Assembly: GCA_030549335.1 (NCBI GenBank)
Contig: CM060195.1
Span: 7,967,001-8,031,000 of the forward strand
Reading direction: 5' to 3'
DNA length: 64,000 nt
Source: Pontederia crassipes
Taxonomy: Eukaryota > Streptophyta > Magnoliopsida > Commelinales > Pontederiaceae
The position numbers and the translations under genes are program-made. The number at the start of each line of letters is the position of its first letter. Position 1 is the first letter of the stretch. A model generated the notes under the pieces. The model searched no databases. It saw nothing but the letters and a program-made list of their open reading frames with translations, and had not been told where the DNA came from. Below, one piece after another: positions 35,889-46,626 of the stretch.

Positions 35889-36500
35889 CAGCATCCATCT
35901 CAGCGTCAGACATCATTCTTTTTGTGTAACCACCAAGTGGTCGGCCAGGATGGCAAAATACAGAAAGACGTCCTAATGATTTAATATCTCCACCATCATC
36001 GTTTCTAGGTACTTGAGTTAACCTTGTTTGAACACTAGGTTAAAAATAAAATGAACAAAATGTCGAAATCTCTTGAATTATATATGCTTCACAAATAGAT
36101 CCTTCGACACGCTTTATTTTTAACCTTTTTCTTTAATAAAATATAATATATCATTTTTAAATGCTTAGAGTTAAATTAAATTCTATTAGGATGTAAAAAC
36201 TTACGTCAAAAGGATACATCCAATGATATTGAACAGGTCCACCAACTTTGACTTCATAAGTGAGATGAATAATTAAGTGTTCCATTGAATAAAAAATCCC
36301 AGGAGAAATATCTTCTCAAGTTTGCACAAAGTTTCCACTATATTTTTTTCAAGCATCTCCATCATCTCCATATGATCAACTCGTAAAACTACTGAACAAA
36401 TATTTCTAAAAAAATGGCTAATTTCAGTTAATGCATCCCATATTGCAATAGGCAACAAATCACGAAAGGTAACAGGAAGCAACCTTTCCATAAGCACATG
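35640..36500 (-). pseudogene. CACTA TNP2 transposase, C-terminal (DUF4218-like) part
   Basis: On minus, 36497-36273 reads LMERLLPVTFRDLLPIAIWD, then ISHFFRNICSVVLRVDHMEM and LCKLEKIFLLGFF, the start of the DUF4218-like domain. After an intron-like or decayed gap, 36120-35880 reads KRVEGSICEAYIIQEISTFC and later NDDGGDIKSLGRLSVFCHPG, then RPLGGYTKR. At 35760-35660 it reads YPNINEEERERAREEKFANWF. Each block is standard for plant CACTA TNP2 proteins. Stops and shifts show it is dead. Confidence 0.8.
35853..35885. repeat. (TA)n microsatellite
   Basis: About 15 TA units inside the CACTA transposase remnant, separating two coding blocks. Confidence 0.9.
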
Positions 36501-36617
36501 GCAATCATGGCTCTTTAGTCCAAAAAAGTTGTTATCATCAACACTTACACATCGAGATATATTAGAAGCATAGCCAACAGGAAGTTTAAGGTCTTTAAGC
36601 CAAATGCGAACATCCTT

Positions 36618-38534
36618 CTATTGCTCCTTACTTAGTGTAAAAGAAGCATTAGGTTTGATAACTGTACCATTTGAGCGTATCAACTCAAGCTCGAGACGAT
36701 TGCAAAGTTTGGACAAGTATTCCCTTGTTTTAATATTATCTTTGTTTTTCTTCTTAACATCCATAACAATGAAAAAGATGTTCTCAAAAACATTCTTTTC
36801 AATGTGCATTGCATCAAGATTATGACGAATTCAATTAGTACACCAATAAGTTAATTCCCCAAATATACTTTTCTTTACCCAATTATGTTGTAAACCAAAT
36901 CCATTAATTTTTTGATTGCCAACCTTTGTTCCAAATGTGATATTAGGGAGTAAGGAAATTTGAGCAAACATCTCATGACCAGATAGTCTAGAGGAAGGTA
37001 ACTCTTTAAACATAACTCCTTTTATGAATTTATCTTTTTGTTTTCTATAAGGATGATTTTGAGGTAAGAATTGACGATGACAATCAAAGGAGGTTTTCCC
37101 TCCATGAACCAACCTAAATGACTTGGTGTGCTCCATACAATATGGACATGCTAATCTACCATGAGTACTCCAATCAGATAACATTGCATAAGTTGAAAAG
37201 TCACTAATTTTCCACATAAGTGCTACCTTCAATTGAAAATTTTGCTTCTTGTTTGCATCATATGTGTTAACTCCATCATTCCATAATTTCTTGAGCTCAT
37301 CAACCAATGGCCTTAAGAACACATCAATGTGCTTACCCAGACTTTTAGGACCAGAAATAATCAAAGATAAAACATGTAGGGACTTTTTGTTCACATATCA
37401 TGAGGCAAATATATAGAAATAATTACCGGCCAACAAGAATAGGGAGTGCCAAATTGTCTAACGGATTGAAACCATCTGCAGAGACCAATTCATACATTTT
37501 GTGGGTCTGAAGAAAAAGAAGGATGAGTTTGATCAAAATGCTTCCATGCTTCACCATCAGACGGATGTGCCATATATCCTTCTTGACATCGATTAAAAGC
37601 ATGCCACATCATATATTTCGATGATTTTTCTGACATGAAAAGTCTTTGAAGACGTGGTGCTAATGGTAAGTATCACAACACCTTATACGTCACATCCTTC
37701 CTCCTATTAGGATGCCTTGTTCTAGGTTTATATCGAGAATGCCTGCACACCGGACAAAATGTTTTCTCTACATTTTCCTTAAAATATAATATGCAATTAT
37801 TAATACATGCATCTATCTTTTGATAACCTAAACCAAGTTTTTCCATTTTCTTTTTGGACTTGTAAAAATTGGGTTCCAACATTTCACTTTGGGCAACATT
37901 TCTTTCATTAAAGAAATAATGCGATCATAGCATCTCTCACTAATGTCAAACTCAGCTTTGTAATTCAACAATTGTGACGAAGCTAATAATTTTGTATGCT
38001 TTGTACAACCTTCCCAAAGAGGTTCGTCAGCATCTTTCAGCAAAGCATAAAATTTTGCAGCTTCTTGATTTGGTTGTTCAATGTCAATATTCATTTCATT
38101 TCCATCAATGTATTGATTAAATTCAGACCCTCAAGCATCCACCACCATACTTCTATATGAATTGTCTAAAACTTCATTGCTTGGGCTAGAAAATATGATG
38201 TGAGATTGTTCTCCATGAGTGTCCCACTTGTTTTAAACCCTTTCATACATAGGTGGACAGAAATAGTATCATAATCATGAAAAATCATATTTCTGCATTT
38301 TAAACACGGACATCTAACCTTCCCAGCACAAGCAATTTCTGATTGAGAAAATGCAAAATTGAGAAAACTTTGTATGCCTGCTTTGAACTCATCAGAAATA
38401 TATCCATGTTCATCTAAACGATTATACATCCAACTACGATCACTTGACATGATTGGTGTAGTATCTATCAATATAAAAAATAAAAAATGCATTTTACAAA
38501 ACAAGATGTAAAATAATGAAGCTTGACAATGCAT
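36618..38534 (-). pseudogene. CACTA TNP2 transposase, N-terminal and core part
   Basis: The minus strand begins with a Transpos_assoc-like domain at 38455-38166: DRSWMYNRLDEHGYISDEFK, GIQSFLNFAFSQ and VRCPCLKCRN. Next, 38094-37673 carries AKFYALLKDADEPLWEGCTK, then LGYQKIDACINNCILYFKEN and FCPVCRHSRYK. At 37394-36831 the TNP2 core reads NKKSLHVLSLIISGPKSLGK, IDVFLRPLVDELKKLWNDGV, ACPYCMEHTKSFRL and SFDCHRQFLP. The part at 36809-36618 gives MHIEKNVFENIFF. The order is canonical and frames shift several times. Confidence 0.93.
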
Positions 38535-39140
38535 AATTATTTATGTAAGAACAATCAATTTTTAAAAAATGACTAGTCGCATTAAAATTCATAGTACATA
38601 AGGAACATTTAATTCACATAGTATGTGTCATAATACAATCATTAAATTCCACCATGAAAAAAACATTATTATATAACAAGGGTTTCGTTATACATGGAAA
38701 ACATATAAATGCAATATGCAACTTTTATAAAATTCCAAGTCAAAATGATAAGCTTGTGCCTTTAGTTAAAATATTTTATAGATTTTAAAAGAAATATCAT
38801 CCCATTCAATAAATTGTTGATCACATCAAAGGATAAGCATAGAAAGCATAAGTTCATGGTTTGTTGTAGATAATGTGATCAGTATAAGTGGTAATAGGAA
38901 AATCAGAAATAATATTTTGAAACAAAAATGATTATGCCAAATGGAAATAAACTTAAGGTGTCCTAGACATACCAAAGAAAACTTCAACTTCTTGCTAGAT
39001 CCTTTGTGCAGCTATTCTCAATAAAAGCTGCAATGAGAAGGAAATATTATGCTCCTACTTGAACACAAGTTGTATACAAACAAAATGCACTGAAGAAAAA
39101 GAAATGCAAAGGGTATCGTCCAATGGCCCAAATTCAGTTA
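38535..39140. other. CACTA 5' internal region, no gene
   Basis: AT-rich sequence between the transposase start and the GC-rich repeat block. No credible ORF. Confidence 0.4.
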
Positions 39141-39149
39141 CATTTTTCA

Positions 39150-40125
39150 TATCGAGACCGCCCCTAGGCGACAGGCTGCCCCCGAGCGGCTTGTCGCATG
39201 GCGGAGACCCCAGGCGGTCGCCTTTGTGCAAGAGGTGACTGTAGCGGCGACTCTTGCACGTAAGCAACCCGTGGCAGCCGCTGCGGGTCGTCCCTCCGCG
39301 AGAGGAGGCTGCCCCTATTCCAGAGGCGACTCAGCTAGAGGAGGCGGCCCCTGCTCCAGAGGTCGCATGGCGGAGACCCTCGACGGCCGACCTTGCAGCG
39401 ACTGCTGAGGTGCCTCTTGTGCATAGGAGACCCACGGTGGCTGCCTCTCGTGCAGAGGCGACCGTCAGCGGCCGCCCCTGCATGAGAGGCGGCCTCCGGG
39501 CCGCTTCTCGCGCGGAGGCGACCGCCGGGCAGCTTCTCGGGCGGAGGCGACCCGCAGCGGCTGCGCCTGCGCGAGGGGCAGCCACTGGGCCGCTTCTCGC
39601 GTGGAGGCGACCTGCAGCGGCCGCATCTCGCGCAGGGGCGGCCGCTGCGGGTTGCCTCCATACGAGAAGTGGCCCGACGGCCGCCAAGCTGCTTCTCGCA
39701 TGGAGGCGACTCACAGCAGTCGCCCCTGCATGAGAGGCAGCCACCGGGTCGCTTCTCGGGCAGAGGCAACCCGCAGAGGCCGCCCCTGCACGAGAGGCGG
39801 CCGCCGGGCTGCTTCTCACGCGGAGGCGACCCCCTGCGGCCGCCCCTACGCGAGAGGCGGCCGTCGGGCCGCTTCTCGGGTGGAAGCAACCTTTTGCACA
39901 GGGGCGGCTGCTGCGGGTCGCTTCCGCGCGAGAAGTGGCCCGGCGGTCGCCTCTCGCGCGGGGGCGGCTGCCGAGCAGCTTCTCGCGTGGAGTGACTCGC
40001 AACGGTCACCCCTGCACGAGAGGTGGCCGCTGAGCCGCGTGTCGTGCGGCGGAGACCCCCACAGTCGCTTTGGCACAGGGACGCCACTACGGGTCGCTCT
40101 TGGGCAGGGACGTGGCGAAGGAGAA
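39150..40125. repeat. GC-rich tandem repeat, period about 60 bp
   Basis: Units share GGCCGCCGGGCCGCTTCTCG, then GGAGGCGACC and CGCCCCTGCACGAGAGG. Successive GCTTCTC words at about 39750, 39810 and 39870 show the 60-bp period. Because 60 is a multiple of three and GC-rich DNA lacks stops, long ORFs (up to 301 codons) are open on both strands. I treat them as by-products. The block lies about 0.6 kb upstream of the CACTA transposase start, inside the element. Confidence 0.9.
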
Positions 40126-40129
40126 CATA

Positions 40130-41055
40130 GACGTACATAGAAAAAAGAAAAGAAAAAAACAAAATAAAAGAGAGAGGAGTAGAGGAGAACATAGGGACGT
40201 GTAGAGAAAAAGATAAAAAGAAGAATGTACCAACCTTCAAAGCGACCTCTTCCGAGAAGAGTTCTTCCGTGCGCGCGATAAAAATAATATTAGGTTAAAA
40301 TAAAAGTATTTATATGTTATATTAGTTTTTATCTTAGATTAGTTTTGATTATGGTGGTTTTCATCTTCAATTAGTTGTTACTACGGCCACAAAGGGTGGA
40401 GGGAAATTGGCTGAAGTAAATATATTTTGTATTCTTATTATAAAAGTATAAAATATAAATACTTCTTAAAATATTAATTGAATTTAATAGTGATCATAAT
40501 GCTTGAAATTATTTTTTTCCAAAAAGATTGGTGGAGGTAAACAAAAAATTATGAGAAATAAATTTTTTTTATTGTTTTCAATAAAGTTTTTTATTATTGG
40601 CTTAACAAAGCTCTTTTTATATAGAAAATTATGGAAGAATTATGAGATACTTTATTTTTTTACATAGTTTTGCAAAAAAATTGATGGCATGTTATTGTCC
40701 ATTATCAAGAAATACAAAAAAAATTCAACTTCACTTTTATATGGTTTTATAAGATGATTGGCTACATATTTGTTTCCATAGTGAAAATATAAAATGAAGG
40801 ATGGATTAGTGAGAAAAATATATATGACAGAATAAAATGCATCACTAATTTCTCAATAATTAAATTAGTTATATCTTCCGTCACACATCGTTGTGATGGA
40901 AATGTGATTAACCTTTTTGTGCAGAGTAATATCATCACAAAATCATCACTGGTACATTAAATAACTTTTCATTTCTTTTTCCTCATTAATTCGACACAAA
41001 TACGTCACAACGTGTTACAAGTTATTTCCATAAAAAAATTGTCACAATAGACTTA
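40130..41055. other. AT-rich sequence, no gene
   Basis: Left part is inside the CACTA element; the rest is AT-rich with no ORF. Confidence 0.35.
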
Positions 41056-41870
41056 TTTTCTTGTAATGTAAGTGTTAAAATAGTGCCAATTAAACGTCGT
41101 ATGTGTTACATGTGTAGGCAATTGTAAGAATATAAAAATAATTTATGTATAATTAAGATATGATATATATTGTATGCATATATAAATAATATATATAATA
41201 TAGGTAACAAATATATATATTTAGGAACAAACATATGATAGGCATATATAAGTAATTATATAGGAATACATATATATGTTGAAGGTACACATATAATATA
41301 TATTAAAGTATATGGGGTTACGTCAAAATAGATAATATATACATAGTTATGTAAATATAGATAGCATATAGTTAATTTATTTCTTAACTAACATCCATCT
41401 TCCTCAAACATATATAGTTATGAGACGCCAAGTAGGTGTCAAAATAGTGCCAATTAAGCGTTCCATGTGTTACATGTGTAGGCAACAATAGGAATATATT
41501 TTTATATTGGCATCCACATAGCGTCGCACTATATGGGACGCCACGTAGCGTCGCAGATCTCGACGCCAAAATCGCGCAAATATACGATGACCATATCAAT
41601 TCATCTCAATCATTGCGACGCTAGGTTCGCGTCAAACGATGTTGACGCTACAATAGTGCTACATTCTATCGCTCATTTTCGCTCCATCGCACACAATAAT
41701 AGCGGCTAATTGGTGTCTCTATGGCGCCTCGGTTAGCGTCTATTTCGCGAAATGCTAAGTAAACGCAAATGTGACACTATTGGGAGGCAAGTAGCATCTT
41801 CTTTGTGTGACTCAATTGGGATGCTATGTCGACGCTCGTGGCGTCGACTTAGCGTCACTGGTAGTTGAGA
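41056..41870 (-). mobile_element. CACTA terminal and subterminal repeats
   Basis: The minus strand holds CATTACAAGAAAA at 41056-41068, one base off the CACTACAAGAAAA terminus. The stretch at about 41400-41865 is the reverse complement of the left end of the CACTA element at 59215-59640. Shared words are GTGCCAATTAAGCG, TGTTACATGTGTAGGCAACA and GTGGCGTCGACTTA. GACGC/GCGTC words are frequent, as expected for CACTA subterminal motifs. A further short copy lies at 41072-41130. The very end near 41870 has lost its CACTA word. Confidence 0.7.
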
Positions 41871-41879
41871 CTCTATATT

Positions 41880-42655
41880 GCGTTATGTCAAAGATGATAG
41901 ATGACCATGTAAGGAAAGTTGTATGATATGACAAGGAGTGTAATGACTTGCACATATTGATGAAGATGCTAATGTTGTGCATCATTAAGTATGCAAATGA
42001 ATGTATGGTCCCCATTATGAGATAGGCTCATAATACTCTCTAAAGCAAATGTTTTATCCTTAAGTCTTATCTTGCCATGATTGATTGTATAACATATAGG
42101 ATACATGTAAATGATGTAGCTCATAGTATGCATAATTTATTATTTATGTTATGATGCAAATTGAATATATCATGCAATGTCGAATTCATAATATAGGATT
42201 ATAACATGCATGATTCTCGACATACTTTAATTGAAGAAACATCTTGTACCTCATGAATTTGTACAGGTGAAGAGGAGGAGGCCTAGGCTCGACAATGGAG
42301 ATCTCATGATGATGATTGCACACATAGTGGTCGGACTAATGGCTCAATTTATCGTTCTTTTGTCATTTCTTATGTTTTATTGTGTTGTTGAACTCATATG
42401 TAAGTCTAGTTATGTATGACATATGGGACTTGAGTGAGTCACATGTGAACTCTTTATGATAATGTATTATGTTGAGCTCTTATTGGTGTGATGTAAAGCG
42501 TGATCCATGAGCTAGATATGACGTCTTGGGACTACAACTTTATGATAATTATCCTTATTTTATTCTATTTCAGCTGCCAATGAAGCATGTATTTACGGTA
42601 TCAAATGCCAAATAAGAATGTAAATATAGGGCCGCCTGCTAAATCTTGAGGGCAT
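41880..42655. other. Intergenic, no gene recognised
   Basis: Short ORFs only, with no domain. Confidence 0.35.
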
Positions 42656-42658
42656 TAC

Positions 42659-42820
42659 GACTGCGTTTGGGCAAGCTTCGTCCAAAAGCAATTTTTGGAA
42701 AAAAGCTTGCTTTTGTTCACCGGACAAGCAAATTTTAAAAGCCTCATCAAACAACAAAGCGGTAAAAAGCAAGTTGATTGGTAGAAAAAAGCAAGGTGGA
42801 AAGCTGTTCCAAACGCAGCC
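42659..42820. mobile_element. Small inverted-repeat element (MITE-like), 162 bp
   Basis: The left end GACTGCGTTTGG and the right end CCAAACGCAGCC are inverted repeats (11 of 12). The inside carries several AAAAAGC words in both orientations. A TAC triplet lies directly outside both ends, which could be a 3-bp target duplication. hAT and PIF/Harbinger assignments are both possible. Confidence 0.65.
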
Positions 42821-42869
42821 TACATCTGCACCATCTTCTTACCACAGATTCTTGAGTACATGATATTTT

Positions 42870-43463
42870 ATGTCTGCAAATTATCCACAGCAAGAATTAA
42901 TTGTATCAGTTTGTCCTGGTTGTGGAACAGCCAAAGGTTCTGTCATGCAACCACCTGAGAGAGGAAGAACTTGTAGAGAACCATCACAGCATTCCTTTCT
43001 TGTATTCGGAAGTACTAGTCATTCTCTTGAAGCAATTCTAAGGATCTCAAAAGGAACTGTATATAGAGCAAGAGAACATTACATTCAAATTATTCTGAAC
43101 AGTAATCTTTCTTATTCATACTTCCAGAGAAACACAGAGTTCCTCTTGCCATGTTCAATTGCTCCTTGCTGTGTAGAATTACTGAGAGTTAAACTTAAAA
43201 GACACGGTTATAATTGTAGCGATCATTATATCCCTTTTGTACCTTTCTCTTCTTTTGCATTTTTTCTTTTCATTTCTGAGCGAGTGCCTCTCTCTGTTGC
43301 ACTGCGCCATGCATCTACTGTGCGAGTTGCAATTCCATCTTCTACATTGATTGATGAGAAGAGAACACTTTTTTCTTCATTGTCGAAGCCTTGCAAGAGA
43401 TTAGACAACTGGCCCCTCGCCTTGTTCACGCAACACTCCAATAATTCAACCTACCTCGACTAA
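42870..43463. other. Unassigned low-copy-looking stretch with open frames on both strands
   Basis: The plus strand has a 197-codon open frame starting MSANYPQQELIVSVCPGCGT. The minus strand has a frame at 43441-43226 with NLLQGFDNEEKSVLFSSINV and then EDGIATRTVDAWRSATERG, which reads more like real protein. Another minus frame at about 42990-42880 gives CMTEPLAVPQPGQTDTINSC. The minus strand may hold remains of exons of a gene I cannot name. Neither strand gives a clear family. Confidence 0.25.
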
Positions 43464-44020
43464 ATTGTGAGGCTCTGCGGTCACATTATATCCATCCCTT
43501 TCTTTTGCTGGGTCAGATGATTGAAAATTGTGCACTGATCCCTTTCAGAACCCTTTTACAAGCAAGACAACTCCATCGTGGTGGTGGCCCCTCGACGACT
43601 CCAGTCCGCTCCTTTCAGAAAGATCACATAGCCAAAAGAATCATTGCATCCTCCCGAAAATAAATAAAAAAAATTCTGTGCGCACAAAGCTTTCCTGATC
43701 AGAATATGTATACATTTGCTTCAATTGTCTGTCATCAATGCACTTGTTGTATTGTAAAATGATGGTTGTAGCAGAATTGTTTTCATGATTTTCAAATTTT
43801 AAATGCCGAGTTGACTACGAAAGCGAAAATTAGATTGATGCTGTTCATAAAAGAAAGTTTTTTTTCCTTCAAAAACCCTTTTGGCCTATCTGAAATGGAA
43901 TCAGAATGACCACTATCATCCTCTTTTTTTTCAAACATCAACAGTACGTAGGATATTTAAAAAGTCATCCTTTTTCTTAACAAAGCGTGTGCAATTGTTG
44001 CACTCCTTCGTTCTGCGCCC

Positions 44021-44028
44021 TATAAATA
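44021..44028 (+). promoter_or_regulatory. TATA box of the second metallothionein gene
   Basis: TATAAATA, 114 bp upstream of the ATG at 44135; the spacing is nearly the same as in the first metallothionein gene (112 bp). Confidence 0.85.
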
Positions 44029-44134
44029 GGGTGCAACCTTTTCAGCAACCAGAGCAAGCAAGCAGAGCAAGAGCACCTTGAAGACTACTCTCCCCTACTA
44101 AACAAAGCCTTCCTCCTTTCGAGAAAGAAAGAAA

Positions 44135-44198
44135 ATGTCTTGCTGCGGCGGCAACTGCGGATGCGGCTCCGGTTGCAAGTGCGGCAACGGATGCGGAG

Positions 44199-44237
<39 letters not shown>

Positions 44238-44668
44238 TGTACAGAAATTAATCTCTGAAACTTTCAGATGCAACATGTACCCTGGCTTGGGCGCGGAAGG
44301 AAGGACCACCACCACCACTGCGACCATCGTCAACTTCGTTGCTGAACGCAGCAATGGGTACGTCCAAAACTCTCTGAGCTCTCATTCGATGTGTCAGTCC
44401 TGTAGATATCGTATGACAGTGACACTCTGTCCGCACAGTGCATTAATTAATTGCTCTGCCTAGCGGCGAGCTTAAAACTAAAGTAATGATTCTTCCATGA
44501 CTGAGCTTTCAGTCGAGGTGGTTCTTCATGTGGGATCCTTTTTAATGTCCATGGATGTGTTGCAGTGGCTTCGAAGGATTTGAGATGGCGGCCGAGGGCG
44601 GCGGCTGCAACTGCAGCACCTGCAAGTGCGGATCCAGCTGCAGCTGCTCTTGCTGCGGGTGCAACTGA
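44135..44668 (+). CDS. MT2: Type 2 metallothionein, grass-like C-terminus, three exons
   Basis: Exons 44135-44199, 44268-44357 and 44566-44668 join to 258 nt: 85 aa plus stop. Borders are GT/AG and both introns are in phase 2, as in the gene at 1457. The N-terminal domain [20 protein letters not shown] is identical over its first 20 residues to that of the first gene. Then come [20 protein letters not shown] and [19 protein letters not shown]. The C-terminus carries 9 Cys and ends [15 protein letters not shown], the form I know from grass type 2 metallothioneins; total 17 Cys. It binds Zn and Cu in the cytosol (family knowledge). Intron 1 is only 68 nt, half of it a TC repeat. Intact. Confidence 0.95.
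44201..44234 (+). repeat. (TC)17 microsatellite at the splice donor of intron 1
   Basis: The T of the GT donor (44200-44201) is the first base of the TC run. Confidence 0.95.
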
Positions 44669-44764
44669 TTGCTGTGTGATGTGGTGTGTGATCATGTCCT
44701 ACGTACGTGTGTTTGCGTGTGTGATCTTAACTCTGTGTTAGGGCGTGGTTTATATATTTCGTAC

Positions 44765-44770
44765 AATAAA
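44765..44770 (+). terminator. AATAAA polyadenylation signal of the second metallothionein gene
   Basis: AATAAA, 97 nt after the stop codon. Confidence 0.7.
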
Positions 44771-44933
44771 AGGGAGGGGTCGCTTGAAATTAAAGGTAAA
44801 GAAAGGGGGTTTTATGGAGTGATTCGCAAGATGTATTAATTACCATTTACCACTCTGTCTTATTATTAAAAATACCGAAATTATGATGTGCGTAAATTGA
44901 TGAGCCTTCCTTGTGCGTGGATATTTAATGGGC

Positions 44934-45058
44934 TAAGAGAGGCCCAGATGTTGCTCTATTTGGACTTCTCTCGATCATTAGCAGCGATCAAGGGCTGTCA
45001 TTATTAATAAAATAACGTGGACTTTCACGTATAAGAGAGGCCCAGATGTTGCTCTATT
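44934..45058 (+). repeat. 27-bp exact direct repeat (44934-44960 and 45032-45058)
   Basis: Starts TAAGAGAGGCCCAGATG in both copies, spaced 98 bp start to start. The sequence between has no inverted termini, so it is more like repair filler than a transposon. Confidence 0.9.
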
Positions 45059-45059
45059 C

Positions 45060-46285
45060 AGTTTGTATGCAAACACAATTTTCGAAAAAATAATAAGTCT
45101 TCTATAACATTTGATATATATTGAGGATGACCGTCTTCTTAGTATTATTTACAATGAAAAATAAATAAATTTGGTACATAATCAAAGGATTAAATGTATA
45201 TTTAACTATTTTCTTGATATTGTGTGAAATTTAATAACTATAAGATCTTAAATTTAAGATCATGATTCATTATTAAATTTATAAGTAATTTGACTTATTT
45301 GGATCGATATACTTAGGATTCCTTCTTCTTGAATATTTCTTTACATGGTGCGCGGAAGCGAAATAATATTAAACTATTTTTAATACAACGCATAAGCAAA
45401 ACATCTTACTAACTTTCTTTTCCTAATTATCTCCCAATGTTTAATTAACTTTTTAATAACTAAGCAAGAGTCTAATAATTTGGTCTCACGTGCAATTTAC
45501 ATCACCACGAACTTTTCCATGTCACACATCTTCATCCGTACTTCTTAATTCAATTATTCGTGAGTTCAAACACAGAGAAATAGAAATGAAGCTCAGATAA
45601 TGGAGATAAATATGATTACTTAATGAAGACAACTTAACTTTGACATTTCATAAATAGAAAAATAATAAAAAGAATCAAATAATAACTTCGCTTTACTTAA
45701 CTTTTCCTTTCTTTCTTATTTCCTTTGCACTATATCTTTTACTTTATATACATTTACACCACAAGACTTTCATGTATCTTTATTCACTTATTTCTTTCTG
45801 ATTTTTTTTCTTACTTTCTTTTTTCTTTTACATTTAATCTTTCTTCTTTGTTGGACTACATTTTTTATTTTAGACACATCTTTTTATAGACATTTATATG
45901 TGTCTTAGGCAAGCTCTTTAACTTTATTATGTATTACACCATGACACTTTCATGTTTCTTAGAAGGTGTTTCCATACAAGTAATCTTTCTAAACTACTAA
46001 TAATATGAAGTTAAATTACTTGGAGCCACCATATTACCTTATTTACTAATTTGTTTCGTAACACCTTAAAATTTCATCCCCAATTGCGAAGGATAATTAG
46101 GTCATTCGATTATATTAGTTATCACATAATCATAATAAAATATGATTTTTTATTAATTACAATGGAAACATATCATCATTAAAGAGATAAAATAGTCTTT
46201 CAATTAATGCGGAAAATAATTGAAAAACCATAGTCAAATGTTTCTTTGAAAATATAATCAGAAGACTTCTAAAACATAAAGACTC
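45060..46285. other. AT-rich intergenic, no gene
   Basis: Long pyrimidine-rich runs at 45690-45860. No ORF of note. Confidence 0.4.
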
Positions 46286-46289
46286 TAAG

Positions 46290-46626
46290 ACTTCTAAACT
46301 AATGTGCAATCTTTATTATCATGAGCTGAGCTGTCATCCATCAAATCATTATGCACCTGCACGAATCCAAAATGCAGGGGTTTCTCTTATTAGAGTATGT
46401 AAAGACTACGCATGTGATGCTATTATGCAGGGGGTGAGCCTCCTGAGCGGAGATTTTCAGGGGTATTTTGTATGTGATTCGGAATTGATTTATTTCCTTA
46501 TTACGAGATAGGTGTCCTATTTTGAGATTAATTTAGAGTCACTGTCGGTCTATAATTTCTATCATCTATAAAAGGGAGTGCCTATATAAACTCCATGATG
46601 ACTGAGTTATTTTGTATCTTTGTAAT
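46290..46626 (+). mobile_element. Copia-like LTR, left part
   Basis: Has a TATA-like TATAAAAGGGAGTGCC near 46567 and stops at the solo LTR. The continuation (GCCCGAGGACGTAATTCG, then TTGTAAATCTTTGTGTTCTT) lies at 48455-48545, after the solo LTR, as expected for a copia LTR split by insertion. Confidence 0.45.

Noticed and set aside
39254-40240. Long ORFs (159-301 aa) on both strands in the GC-rich block
   Set aside because: They overlap in several frames, repeat every 20 codons and follow from GC-rich DNA lacking stop codons. They show no domain.
44085-44695. ORFs of 62-107 aa overlapping the second metallothionein gene
   Set aside because: Shadows of the spliced gene in other frames or on the other strand.
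45690-45860. A pyrimidine-rich tract as a regulatory element
   Set aside because: Common in AT-rich plant intergenic DNA, with no further signal.
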